Source: Streptomyces fragilis (GTDB taxonomy: Bacteria > Actinomycetota > Actinomycetes > Streptomycetales > Streptomycetaceae). From it: DNA of 64,000 bases. Shown piece after piece: positions 25,266-34,370 of the stretch. The notes beneath the pieces were generated by a model that made no database searches, was not told the origin of the DNA, and worked only from the letters and a program-made list of their open reading frames with translations. Where the stretch lies: positions 310,001 to 374,000 of the forward strand of contig NZ_BEVZ01000001.1 in NCBI RefSeq assembly GCF_003112515.1, in the 5' to 3' direction. The position numbers and the translations under genes were made by a program. Position 1 is the stretch's first letter; each line of letters begins with the position of its first letter.

Positions 25266-26225
25266 TCAGCGCCGGTGGCGGTGCGCGAGCGCCTCGTAGG
25301 AGGCGGACAGGGCGGGCGCGGCCCGGTCGTAGGTGCGCTGGGCGACGCCCACGAACAGGCAGTCGACGACCAGCAGCTGACCGGTGCGCGAGGACATCGC
25401 GGCGGGCCGCAGTTCGCTCTCGCGGGCAGTCGAGGTGGTCAGCACGTGGTCCGCGTACTGGGTGACCGGCGAGCCCGGCCGGCCGGTGACGGCCACGGTC
25501 GTCGCACCGTGCTCGAAGGCCACCCGCAGCGGCTCGATCACGTCCCCGGTGGAGCCGGAGTGGGTGATCGCCACCGCCACGTCCCCGGGGCGCAGCTGCA
25601 CGGCGTTGGTGACGGCGAGGTGCGGGTCGCTGTGCGCGTGCGCGACCATCCCTATCCGCAGCAGCTTCTGCGCCAGGTCCTGCGCGACCAGACCGGAGGC
25701 GGCGACCCCGTACACGTCGATCCGCCGGCCGGCCGCCATCGCCGCGACGGCCGCGCCGAGCTGCGCGGTGTCCAGGGAGGCGGCGGTGTCGGCCAGGGTC
25801 TGCCGCTCGTCGTGGGCGAGCTTGGCGACGACCTCGGCGATCGGGTCGTCGACGGATATGTCGGCGGTCACCGAGGGTGCCCGGCCCGACTCCTGCTGGG
25901 CCGCGAGGCCGGCCAGCGCCAGCCGCAGGTCCCGGTAGCCGGGGTAGCCCAGCAGCCGCGCCGTGCGCACCACGGTGGCCTCGCTGGTGCCGGTGAGCTG
26001 CGCCAGCCCGGTGACGGTGAGCGCCGCGCAGCCCGCCGGGTCGCCGGCGACGGCCTCGGCGACCCGCTGCATGGACCGCGTCATCGACGGCGCCAGCGTC
26101 CGCACCTTGGCCGCCAGCGCGGCGGGCGCGGGCGGGGCGGGCGCGGGCCGGGCGGGCGCGACGGCACGAGCCGGGGCGCGGGTCGCGGCCTGGCGGGCGG
26201 CGGACTGCTGGCTCGCTGCGCTCAC
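25266..26225 (-). CDS. RpiR/MurR-family regulator with SIS domain
   Basis: An Ala/Pro-rich N terminus of about 40 residues precedes an RpiR helix-turn-helix (MTRSMQRVAEAVAGDP, LTVTGLAQLTGTSEATVVRTARLLGY). A SIS sugar-phosphate-binding domain follows (RRIDVYGVAASGLVAQDLAQKL, VAITHSGSTGDVIEPL). MurNAc-6-phosphate is the likely effector because murQ lies directly downstream in the same direction. The GTG at 26225 was chosen over the ATG at 26240 because GAAGGAA sits 7 nt before it. Two AT-rich inverted repeats overlap the start region and look like autoregulatory operators. Confidence 0.9.
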   Translation of the reverse strand: MSAASQQSAARQAATRAPARAVAPARPAPAPPAPAALAAKVRTLAPSMTRSMQRVAEAVAGDPAGCAALTVTGLAQLTGTSEATVVRTARLLGYPGYRDLRLALAGLAAQQESGRAPSVTADISVDDPIAEVVAKLAHDERQTLADTAASLDTAQLGAAVAAMAAGRRIDVYGVAASGLVAQDLAQKLLRIGMVAHAHSDPHLAVTNAVQLRPGDVAVAITHSGSTGDVIEPLRVAFEHGATTVAVTGRPGSPVTQYADHVLTTSTARESELRPAAMSSRTGQLLVVDCLFVGVAQRTYDRAAPALSASYEALAHRHRR

Positions 26226-26270
26226 GAAAATTTCCTTCATCTCACGAGGTGTACTTGAAAGATATTTTCA
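26226..26270 (-). promoter_or_regulatory. AT-rich inverted repeats at the rpiR start (operator candidate)
   Basis: TGAAAGATATTTTCA (26256-26270) is an inverted repeat TGAAA-N5-TTTCA, and GAAAATTTC (26226-26234) is a second, shorter one over the ribosome-binding site. Both stand out in very G+C-rich surroundings and match the kind of site RpiR regulators bind. Confidence 0.5.
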
Positions 26271-26308
26271 CCGCCTGGCCGCGGTCAAGGGCGCGTGACA
26301 ATGGGGGC

Positions 26309-26686
26309 ATGAGCGCCATCAGCCCCCTCGAACAGGCCGTGCACGCGGCACGCGCCCTCGTCCTCGCCGATCTGGTAGCTGGAGACGTCGCCCACGCCGA
26401 CGTGGTTTCCCTGGTCGAGGACTCGGTGGTGCAGCGGCGCTGGTGGGTCGAGCAGTGGCCGGAGGGCGCGGACTTCCTGCCCGGGCTGGTCGCGCAGGAC
26501 GTCCAGGACGCGCTGCTCGACAAGTACGGGCGGTGGCCGCTGTGCCCGGTGTGCGCGCACGGCGAGCCGCACGCGCTGGAGGTCGAGCCGGAGCTGGGGG
26601 CGGACCCGCACTGGGTGTGCCACCAGGCGGGCGTACGGGTGGCGGCGGTCGGCGGGCTGGCTTCCGCCCTGCCGGGCGCCTCCTGA
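26309..26686 (+). CDS. Conserved hypothetical protein with CxxC and HxxC
   Basis: 125 residues. The N-terminal half is helical (LEQAVHAARALVLADLVAGD). The C-terminal half holds WPLCPVCAHGEPHALEVEPE and DPHWVCHQAGVRVAAVG, a C-x2-C plus H-x2-C arrangement that could bind zinc. I recall similar actinobacterial proteins without a function. The ATG is divergent from the rpiR gene across an 83-bp gap carrying the RpiR-type operator, so it may share that control. The stop is 4 bp before the next gene, so the two are cotranscribed. Confidence 0.75.
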   Translation: MSAISPLEQAVHAARALVLADLVAGDVAHADVVSLVEDSVVQRRWWVEQWPEGADFLPGLVAQDVQDALLDKYGRWPLCPVCAHGEPHALEVEPELGADPHWVCHQAGVRVAAVGGLASALPGAS

Positions 26687-26690
26687 TCCC

Positions 26691-26960
26691 GTGGCCCTCT
26701 ACATCGACCCGCCCGCCTGGCCCGGACACGGCCGTCTGTGGTCCCACCTGATCAGCGACGTGTCCTTCGACGAGCTGCACGCCTTCGCGGCCCGGCTGGG
26801 CGCGCCCGGCCGCGCCTTCGACGGCGACCACTACGACATCCCCGCCGACCGGTACGCCGACGCGATCGCGGCCGGCGCCGTCCCGGTCCGCAGCCGCGAG
26901 CTCGTCCGCCGCCTGCACACCGCCGGCCTGCGCCGCCGCAAGACCCCGGGCCGCCGCTGA
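26691..26960 (+). CDS. DUF4031-family small protein
   Basis: 89 residues starting at a GTG: ALYIDPPAWPGHGRLWSHLI, SDVSFDELHAFAARLG, FDGDHYDIPADRYADAIAAG and a basic tail. This matches my recollection of DUF4031, a short actinobacterial and proteobacterial family of unknown function. It lies 4 bp after the CxxC protein gene and forms an operon with it. Confidence 0.8.
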   Translation: MALYIDPPAWPGHGRLWSHLISDVSFDELHAFAARLGAPGRAFDGDHYDIPADRYADAIAAGAVPVRSRELVRRLHTAGLRRRKTPGRR

Positions 26961-27040
26961 CCGCACCGAGCATCCGGCGGGCGGTCGTTCCCCCGCGAGG
27001 ACCGGGTGCGGCGTCCGCGACCGCCCGGGTTCGGCTGCCG

Positions 27041-28153
27041 TCAGTCCTCGCGGCGCTCGAAGACCAGGACGCCGCCGGCCTCGTCGACGTGGCCGGCGCG
27101 GCGGAAGCCGCCGCGCTCCAGGACGTGCCGGGAGGCCGTGTTGGCGGGGTCCACCCGGGCCGTCACCACCTCCACGCCGTCGCGGGCCAGGGCCCAGGTG
27201 CTCAGCGCCCGCAGGGCCTCCGTGGCGTAGCCCTTGCCGCGGGCGGCCACGGCGAGGTCGTAGCCGATCTCCACCTGGCCGTGCTCGTCCGGCGGCCCGT
27301 GGAAGCCCATGGAGCCGACCGCGCGGTCGTCCTCGCGGCGCACCAGGACGTAGGAGGACCACTCGGGCCGGAAGGCGCCCTTCCCGTACGCCGCGGTGAT
27401 GAGGCCGGCGCCCTCCCGGGTGCCCTCGAACGGTCCGCCGGAGACCCAGGCGAAGCCGCCGTCGCCGCCGAGCGAGAGGTCCGCCGCGGCCGGCACGGTC
27501 AGCGCCTCCAGCGTCAGCCGCTCCGCCTCGACGAGCGGGTTGTTGTACCAGCGCCACTCGTCCACCGGTTCCTCGCCGGGCAGCGGCCCCCGCCCGGTGG
27601 CCCACAGCAGCGTCCGCCACGGGTCCTCGCCCTGCCGCACGTGGGGGAAGAGCCGCGCGAGCACGTAACCGCACAGCTCGGCCGACGGCCGGAAACCGAC
27701 GCCCAGCCCCTGCGCCATGTCGTGGGTGTGGAGCAGGACCTCCGCCATGCCCATCGCGGCGAAGCCCTCCCGCCCGGCGCTGCGGAACGGGTACGGGTGG
27801 AAGCCGCGTGCGGCCCGGGGCGCGGTGCGGCAGGCGAGGGCGAGCATCAGGCCGCCCGCCTCGATCGCCTCCAGCGCGTCCTCGGGCGAGGCGGCGCCGT
27901 CGTGCGGCGGGTCCAGGACGTACTCGACCGGCCGGTAGGCGGCCGGCGCGCGCGTCACCAGCTGCGTGGCGTAGGCGAAGAGGTCGCTGACCACGTGCTC
28001 GGCGGTGCGCAGGCAGTCCCACTCGACCCGTCCCGCGCGGACGCCGGACCAGTCGCGTCCCGTGGCCGGCCGCAGCGCCTCCACCGCCTCCGCCACCGTG
28101 TCCGTCACCGCTCGCGCCGCCGCGTCGCCCCCGAGGGCTCCCAGATTTGTCAT
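27041..28153 (-). CDS. DinB/mycothiol-type domain fused to a GNAT acetyltransferase
   Basis: 370 residues. The first 210 or so (CLRTAEHVVSDLFAYATQLV, MGMAEVLLHTHDMAQGLG, then LWATGR) have the helical, histidine-bearing look of mycothiol maleylpyruvate isomerase/DinB proteins. The C-terminal 145 residues are a GNAT fold (SSYVLVRREDDRAVGSMGF, VEIGYDLAVAARGKGYATEA, VDPANTASRHVLERGGF), where the RGKGYA loop binds acetyl-CoA. Acceptor and metal site are unproven. The gene is single in frame without interruption, so it is a true fusion. It follows the HD-domain gene by about 20 bp. Confidence 0.85.
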   Translation of the reverse strand: MTNLGALGGDAAARAVTDTVAEAVEALRPATGRDWSGVRAGRVEWDCLRTAEHVVSDLFAYATQLVTRAPAAYRPVEYVLDPPHDGAASPEDALEAIEAGGLMLALACRTAPRAARGFHPYPFRSAGREGFAAMGMAEVLLHTHDMAQGLGVGFRPSAELCGYVLARLFPHVRQGEDPWRTLLWATGRGPLPGEEPVDEWRWYNNPLVEAERLTLEALTVPAAADLSLGGDGGFAWVSGGPFEGTREGAGLITAAYGKGAFRPEWSSYVLVRREDDRAVGSMGFHGPPDEHGQVEIGYDLAVAARGKGYATEALRALSTWALARDGVEVVTARVDPANTASRHVLERGGFRRAGHVDEAGGVLVFERRED

Positions 28154-28173
28154 GTCCGGAGCCTAGGCCGCGA

Positions 28174-28839
28174 TCAGCCGGTGAGCAGGTCCATTTCGGC
28201 CCGCAGGTTGTAGCGGGCGGTCGCCTCCCAGTGCTCCGCGCCGTACGGGGTGCGGTAGAGCCGGGGCAGCTCCAGGAGCTGGCGCAGCACCGCGGCACGG
28301 CCCTCGCGGAACAGCTCGGGGGGCACGAAGTGGTACTCCTGCCGGACCGCCGCCGTGTAGGCGGCGTACGCCTCGGGCGGGGAGGCGAGGACCGCCAGGT
28401 CGGCGTCGCACAGGACCTGGCCGTCCCGGTCGTCGTCGGCCGGGTCGTGGGTGACGGTGAGCCGGACCAGGCGCACCACCTCGGCGGTCCTCGCCGCGTC
28501 GACGCCCGCCTGGCGGAGCGCGGTGTCGGCGAGGCGGGCGGACCGCTCCTCGTTCTCGGAACGGTCCGGCCGGTACACGGCGTCGTGGAACCAGGCCGCC
28601 AGGCGCACCACCTCCACGTCGGCCGCGTACCGCTCCAGTTCGTCCACCCGGTCCAGCACCGCGGTCAGGTGGGCGAGCGTGTGGTAGTGCCGCTGCGGCT
28701 CCGCCCAGCGGGCCAGCAGCCGCTCCGCGTACGGCGCCGGATCCGGCTCCGCGGCCCCGCCGCGGGCGGCGGTCAGGGTCCGCGCCCAGCGGGCGCGCAG
28801 TGCGTCGAGGTCGGCGAGGTCGGCCTGTGATGCGGTCAT
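28174..28839 (-). CDS. HD-domain metal-dependent phosphohydrolase
   Basis: 221 residues. The HD signature is spread as RHYHTLAHL, AAWFHDAVY (the HD pair) and LCDADLAVLASPPEAY, giving His, His-Asp and Asp metal ligands in the expected order. Relatives are predicted N-methyl-D-aspartate receptor-type or nucleotide phosphohydrolases without a clear substrate. It is upstream of and cotranscribed with the DinB-GNAT fusion. Confidence 0.88.
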   Translation of the reverse strand: MTASQADLADLDALRARWARTLTAARGGAAEPDPAPYAERLLARWAEPQRHYHTLAHLTAVLDRVDELERYAADVEVVRLAAWFHDAVYRPDRSENEERSARLADTALRQAGVDAARTAEVVRLVRLTVTHDPADDDRDGQVLCDADLAVLASPPEAYAAYTAAVRQEYHFVPPELFREGRAAVLRQLLELPRLYRTPYGAEHWEATARYNLRAEMDLLTG

Positions 28840-29113
28840 GCCCGCATTGTGCGCCGCTGCGCCCGCCGCACGCGCTCCGGGGCCGGCCCGGCGTGTGCGA
28901 CGCTTGAAGCCGCACGCTCAAGCACGCCCAAGCAGTCCCCAGCACGCTCGAGCACTCCGCACACCCCGCAGCACTCCGCCGCACCCAGACCCGCCGCGAC
29001 GTCCCGCGGGGGCGCCCGGCACCCGGCACCGGCTCACCGCCGCGCCGCCCGTACCGACGCGTCCCGTCGCCTCACGTCGCGACACGTCCCGTCCCGGAAA
29101 GGACCGCACCGCC

Positions 29114-29677
29114 GTGAACCACGCACAGCTCAACGCCCTGGGCCGCGCCCTGCGCGTGCTCGGCGAGCACGGGGAGGCCCTGGGTTCCGACACCCCCGAC
29201 TCACGGCTGCACGAGCTGAAGGGCGACCTGCGGCGCGCGATGGAGCTGCTGGAGGACACCGTCACCACGGCTGCCCCGGCCACCCGCTGCCCGGAGCACC
29301 CCAACGGCCCGGTGGACGCGAGCGCCCAGGACCTGTGCCTGCTCTGCGAGACCCGCCGCCGCTCCGCCCGCCGTGCCCGGCTCAGCGGCGGTCCCGTCCC
29401 GGACCGCCCGGTGGACCCGGTGCCGTCGCGGTACGGGATGCACGGCGACCGCCCGCAGCCGCAGCAGCGCTGGCTGCCGGAGGCGTGGAACGGCCGCGGC
29501 TGGGAGCTGTGCGGCGCGCCGCGCCGGGACCGGCGGGAGGCCGAGCTGTTCCTGGCCGCCGAGCGCCGCTCCCCGCGCCCGGCCATGGCGTACCGGCTGG
29601 TGCACGAGTTCACCGACTACGAGGTGCTGCGCGTCTGGGGCGAGCCCCGGGTCGTCCCCGTCGAACCGATGGGCTGA
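29114..29677 (+). CDS. Hypothetical protein with a short CxxC zinc-ribbon-like motif
   Basis: 187 residues from a GTG with AAGGA upstream. The N-terminal third is helical (LNALGRALRVLGEHGEAL, LHELKGDLRRAMELLEDTV). CPEHPNGPVDASAQDLCLLC follows, then an Arg-rich stretch and a conserved-looking C-terminal part (QQRWLPEAWNGRGWELCGAP). I do not recognise the family. The codons match the neighbours. The 274 bp upstream holds only CAAGCAC/CAGCACTC-like low-complexity sequence. Confidence 0.6.
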   Translation: MNHAQLNALGRALRVLGEHGEALGSDTPDSRLHELKGDLRRAMELLEDTVTTAAPATRCPEHPNGPVDASAQDLCLLCETRRRSARRARLSGGPVPDRPVDPVPSRYGMHGDRPQPQQRWLPEAWNGRGWELCGAPRRDRREAELFLAAERRSPRPAMAYRLVHEFTDYEVLRVWGEPRVVPVEPMG

Positions 29678-29770
29678 CCGAGGGCGCGCCCCACGGGCCC
29701 CGCGGTAGCGCCCCACGGGCCCCGGGTGCCCCGTGGTCGCCGTGCGCGGCCGGCTCCATGGGCACGCGAA

Positions 29771-29852
29771 CGGGCCCGGGACGCGGCGGCGGTGCGCGTC
29801 CCGGGCCCGATCGCGTCCCGGCGGGGTCCGCCGGGACCGTTCGCGGTCCCGG
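29771..29852. terminator. Three consecutive hairpins between convergent genes
   Basis: Stem 1: 15 perfect bp (29771-29785 with 29795-29809). Stem 2: GTCCCGGCGG (29815-29824) with CCGCCGGGAC (29828-29837). Stem 3: CCGGGACCG (29831-29839), TTCG loop, CGGTCCCGG (29844-29852). Stems 2 and 3 share bases and are mutually exclusive. Confidence 0.8.
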
Positions 29853-29862
29853 CGGAGGGGGA

Positions 29863-30999
29863 TCAGTGCAGGTTCATCAGCGAGGCGGCGTCGTACGGCG
29901 TCATCTCGTCCGTGCGCCCGCCGAGCAGCTTGGCGCCCCACTCGGGGTCCTGCAGCAGCGCACGGCCGACCGCCACCAGGTCGACCTCCTCACGCTCCAC
30001 GCTGTCCAGCAGGTCGTCGACGGCGCGCACCGGGGCGCCCTTGCCGGCGAAGGCGTCGGTGAAGTTGCCGTCCAGGCCCACCGAGCCGACGGTGATCACG
30101 GGCTTGCCGAGCAGCTTCTTCGTCCAGGCGGCCAGGTTGAGGTCGGAGCCCTCGAACTCGGGCAGCCAGTAGCGGCGGGTGGAGGCGTGGAAGGCGTCGA
30201 CGCCGGCCTCGGAGATCGGCCGCAGCACGGCCTCCAGCTCCTCCGGGGTGGTCGCCAGCTTCGCGTCGTACGCCTCGGACTTCCACTGGGAGAAGCGGAA
30301 GATGACCGGGAAGTCGGGCGAGACCGCGGCACGGACCGCCTCGACGATCTCCACCGCGAAGCGGGTGCGGGCCACCGCGTCGCCGCCGTACTTGTCGGTG
30401 CGGCGGTTGGTGCGCTCCCACAGGAACTGGTCGATCAGGTAGCCGTGGGCGCCGTGCAGCTCGATGCCGTCGAAGCCGACGCGCTCGGCGTCGGCGGCGG
30501 CCCGGGCGAAGGCGGCGACGGTGGCGTCGATGTCCTCCTGGGTCATCGCGCGGCCGTTCGGGGCCGCCTCACCGTTCAGCAGCAGACCCGAGGGGCCCTC
30601 GGACGGGGCGTCGGGGGACGGGCCGCGGCCCTCCGGGCGGGTCATGCCGACGTGCCACAGCTGCGGGACGATCTTCCCGCCCTCGGCGTGCACCGCCTCG
30701 ACCACCTTGCGCCAGCCGGCCAGCGCGTCCTCGCCGTGGAAGCGCGGCACCCGGCGGCTGTCACCGGCGGCGGGACGGTCGATGTACGTGCCCTCGGTCA
30801 CGATCAGCCCGACCTCGGCCGCGGCGCGCCGCCGGTAGTAGGCGACGACGTCCTCGCCCGGCACGCCGTCCGGGGAGAACTTGCGGGTCATGGGAGGCAT
30901 CACCAGGCGGTTGCGCAGCGTCATGCCGTTGATGGTGAGCGGGCGGGCCAGGACCCGGGAGGCGCGGTCGGCGATCTCGGCACCGGTGGCGACGGTCAC
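29863..30999 (-). CDS. NADH:flavin oxidoreductase (Old Yellow Enzyme family)
   Basis: 378 residues in a TIM barrel. LARPLTINGMTLRNRLVMPPM is the FMN-binding start, IVPQLWHVGMTR contains the family's conserved QLWH, and FDGIELHGAHGYLIDQFL with ERTNRRTDKYGG is the active-site signature. The C-terminal VDLVAVGRALLQDPEW binds the FMN phosphate. It reduces activated C=C bonds with NAD(P)H in the cytoplasm. Start: GTG preceded by GGAG. Its own stop faces the three-hairpin terminator. The 305 bp upstream to groEL2 contain the groEL2 hairpin and presumably this gene's promoter. Confidence 0.95.
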   Translation of the reverse strand: MTVATGAEIADRASRVLARPLTINGMTLRNRLVMPPMTRKFSPDGVPGEDVVAYYRRRAAAEVGLIVTEGTYIDRPAAGDSRRVPRFHGEDALAGWRKVVEAVHAEGGKIVPQLWHVGMTRPEGRGPSPDAPSEGPSGLLLNGEAAPNGRAMTQEDIDATVAAFARAAADAERVGFDGIELHGAHGYLIDQFLWERTNRRTDKYGGDAVARTRFAVEIVEAVRAAVSPDFPVIFRFSQWKSEAYDAKLATTPEELEAVLRPISEAGVDAFHASTRRYWLPEFEGSDLNLAAWTKKLLGKPVITVGSVGLDGNFTDAFAGKGAPVRAVDDLLDSVEREEVDLVAVGRALLQDPEWGAKLLGGRTDEMTPYDAASLMNLH

Positions 31000-31220
31000 G
31001 TGGGGCTCCTAAGGGAGGGACAGTCAGGGGTCGGTCTTCGGTCACACTGCGCGGGCGCGTGCGCCGTCCGGCGGCGCGCGCGTCCGCGTACTTGTGCGAA
31101 CCAGTCGGTATGCCGGGGCATTCCCCGTCGCCGGTGACGATCGGCACACCGCCCCCACCCGCGCCCGCGCCCACGCCCGGGGCGACGGCGGCGAGGCGCC
31201 GCCCTTGCGCGGAACGCCGA

Positions 31221-31249
31221 AGGGCGGCACCCCAGCGGGGTGCCGCCCT
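31221..31249 (-). terminator. groEL2 terminator hairpin
   Basis: AGGGCGGCACCCC (31221-31233), loop AGC, GGGGTGCCGCCCT (31237-31249): a perfect 13-bp stem 56 bp after the groEL2 stop. The rest of the 31000-31304 gap shows no gene. Confidence 0.85.
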
Positions 31250-31304
31250 CCTGTGTCTCGCGTGTCTCGCGCGAGGCGGACCGTGGTCCTCCGAGCCGTC
31301 AGAC

Positions 31305-33118
<1,814 letters not shown>

Positions 33119-33205
33119 ACGCTCTCCCGATCCCGCCCCCGTTTCCCGCCCCCTGGACACCCTCCCGGGCGCTGTGGGGCCGGCGCCGGACGCCGGGAAC
33201 GCAAG

Positions 33206-33239
33206 GGGCCCGCGACCCCCCGAGGGGGGCCGCGGGCCC
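33206..33239 (-). terminator. cspA terminator hairpin
   Basis: GGGCCCGCG (33206-33214) pairs with CGCGGGCCC (33231-33239), extended by a C6/G6 inner stem. It stands 32 bp after the csp stop. Confidence 0.85.
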
Positions 33240-33270
33240 GATGTCACGTCAGGATGTTCGGTCGAGGCGT

Positions 33271-33477
33271 TCAGCCGGCAGCCAGCCGGACCATGTCCGC
33301 CTGCGGCCCCTTCTGGCCCTGCGAGATCTCGAACTCGACCCGCTGGCCTTCCTCGAGGGTGCGGTAGCCGTCCATCTGAATCGCGCTGTAGTGCACGAAG
33401 ACGTCCGCACCACCGTCGACCGCGATGAAGCCGTACCCCTTCTCCGCGTTGAACCACTTGACGGTGCCCTGAGCCAT
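33271..33477 (-). CDS. Cold-shock protein CspA-type, 68 residues
   Basis: [20 protein letters not shown] begins a canonical single-domain cold-shock protein with RNP1 (KGYGFIA) and RNP2 (DVFVHYS), ending DMVRLAAG. It binds single-stranded RNA and DNA and acts as an RNA chaperone. GGGGAGTT lies upstream of the ATG. A long untranslated leader is likely: a TTGCAG-N16-TACATT pair at 33619-33592 on the minus strand would give about 110 nt, typical of cold-shock mRNAs. Unlike the 127-residue Csp at 3.8 kb it has no extension. Confidence 0.97.
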   Translation of the reverse strand: MAQGTVKWFNAEKGYGFIAVDGGADVFVHYSAIQMDGYRTLEEGQRVEFEISQGQKGPQADMVRLAAG

Positions 33478-33979
33478 GCCTAACTCCCCTATTACTGGCC
33501 CTTGCACAGATCCACACTTCGCGGATCCGGGTCAGACCTCACCCGCCGCCGAGAGCGACGGGCGTGCGCCGGAACGCGTCGACCGCGGCTGAATGTATCT
33601 GTCCAACTGCCCTCTGCAACAGGTCAATCCGACGACAATTCTGGGGGCGGGGGGTCTGGAATATGCCGAGATTTCGCCGGTATTCAGGGCAAGTCGGGGC
33701 GGACAGAAGGAGCGAACTACGCAAACGACCCGCGCAGTTTGGCTGCTTCTTGCCGTGCGGGAGGCAGGAACTCTTCGGCACCCGGCCCGAGTTCGGCGCG
33801 GGATACCCAACTGTACCGCGCCCAATCATGCAGAATCGCCCCCTCCGGTTGTCGGCGGAATGTGACGCCGGCACGGGGCCGGCGCGAACCGGAGAGGGCG
33901 ATGCGCGAAAGCTGGTGGTAACCGCCTTTCCGCTATCCGAAAAGGAGTACCGGAAGACGGACGGGGAAATGCGCGGCCG
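33478..33979. other. 502-bp gap with an AT-richer cspA leader/promoter
   Basis: This gap between cspA and the MoaD-like gene is visibly less G+C-rich than its surroundings, mainly at 33590-33730. It probably holds the cspA promoter and leader: minus-strand TTGCAG (33619-33614), 16 bp, TACATT (33597-33592). I found no protein with the expected codon bias. The open frames across it have atypical composition. Confidence 0.4.
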
Positions 33980-34258
33980 TCAGGCGCCGCCGGCCACCGC
34001 GGGAATGATCGAGACGTTGCCGCCGGCGGGCGTCGCGGTCTCCAGCCCCTGCTCGAAGCGCACGTCGTCGTCGTTCACGTAGACGTTGACGAAGCGCCGC
34101 AGCTTGCCCTGGTCGTCGAGCACGCGCGCGGCGATGCCCGTGTGGTTCTTCTCCAGGTCGGCGATGACCTCGCCCAGGGTGGCGCCCTCGGCCTCCACCT
34201 CGGCCTGTCCGCCGGTGTAGGTGCGGAGGATGGTGGGGATGCGGACGGTGACGCTCAT
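33980..34258 (-). CDS. MoaD/ThiS-family sulfur-carrier protein
   Basis: 92-residue ubiquitin-like protein (VTVRIPTILRTYTGGQAEVE, LRRFVNVYVNDDDVRFEQGL, GGNVSIIPAVAGGA). Sulfur carriers end in GG, whose C terminus is adenylated and then thiocarboxylated; here one Ala follows the GG, so it needs trimming by a JAMM-type protease, as known for CysO-like systems. It lies just downstream of thrC. A role in cysteine or other sulfur transfer is inferred. A hairpin (34331-34365) separates it from thrC. Confidence 0.85.
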   Translation of the reverse strand: MSVTVRIPTILRTYTGGQAEVEAEGATLGEVIADLEKNHTGIAARVLDDQGKLRRFVNVYVNDDDVRFEQGLETATPAGGNVSIIPAVAGGA

Positions 34259-34330
34259 GCGGGGTGACCTCCGATGACGGTGAGCGGGTGACGGGACGGA
34301 CGGGCCGTGCGGTCCGGCCGGGCGACGGTC

Positions 34331-34365
34331 GGTCCGCCCGACGGTCGGGTGACGTCGGGCGGACC
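34331..34365 (-). terminator. Hairpin between thrC and the sulfur-carrier gene
   Basis: GGTCCGCCCGAC (34331-34342) pairs with GTCGGGCGGACC (34354-34365), a perfect 12-bp stem 6 bp after the thrC stop. It may terminate or partly attenuate read-through into the MoaD-like gene. Confidence 0.65.
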
Positions 34366-34370
34366 GGCGG

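Noticed and set aside
33508..33979. A small protein in the cspA upstream gap
   Set aside because: The frames have no consistent codon bias, and the lower G+C is better explained by the promoter and long leader.
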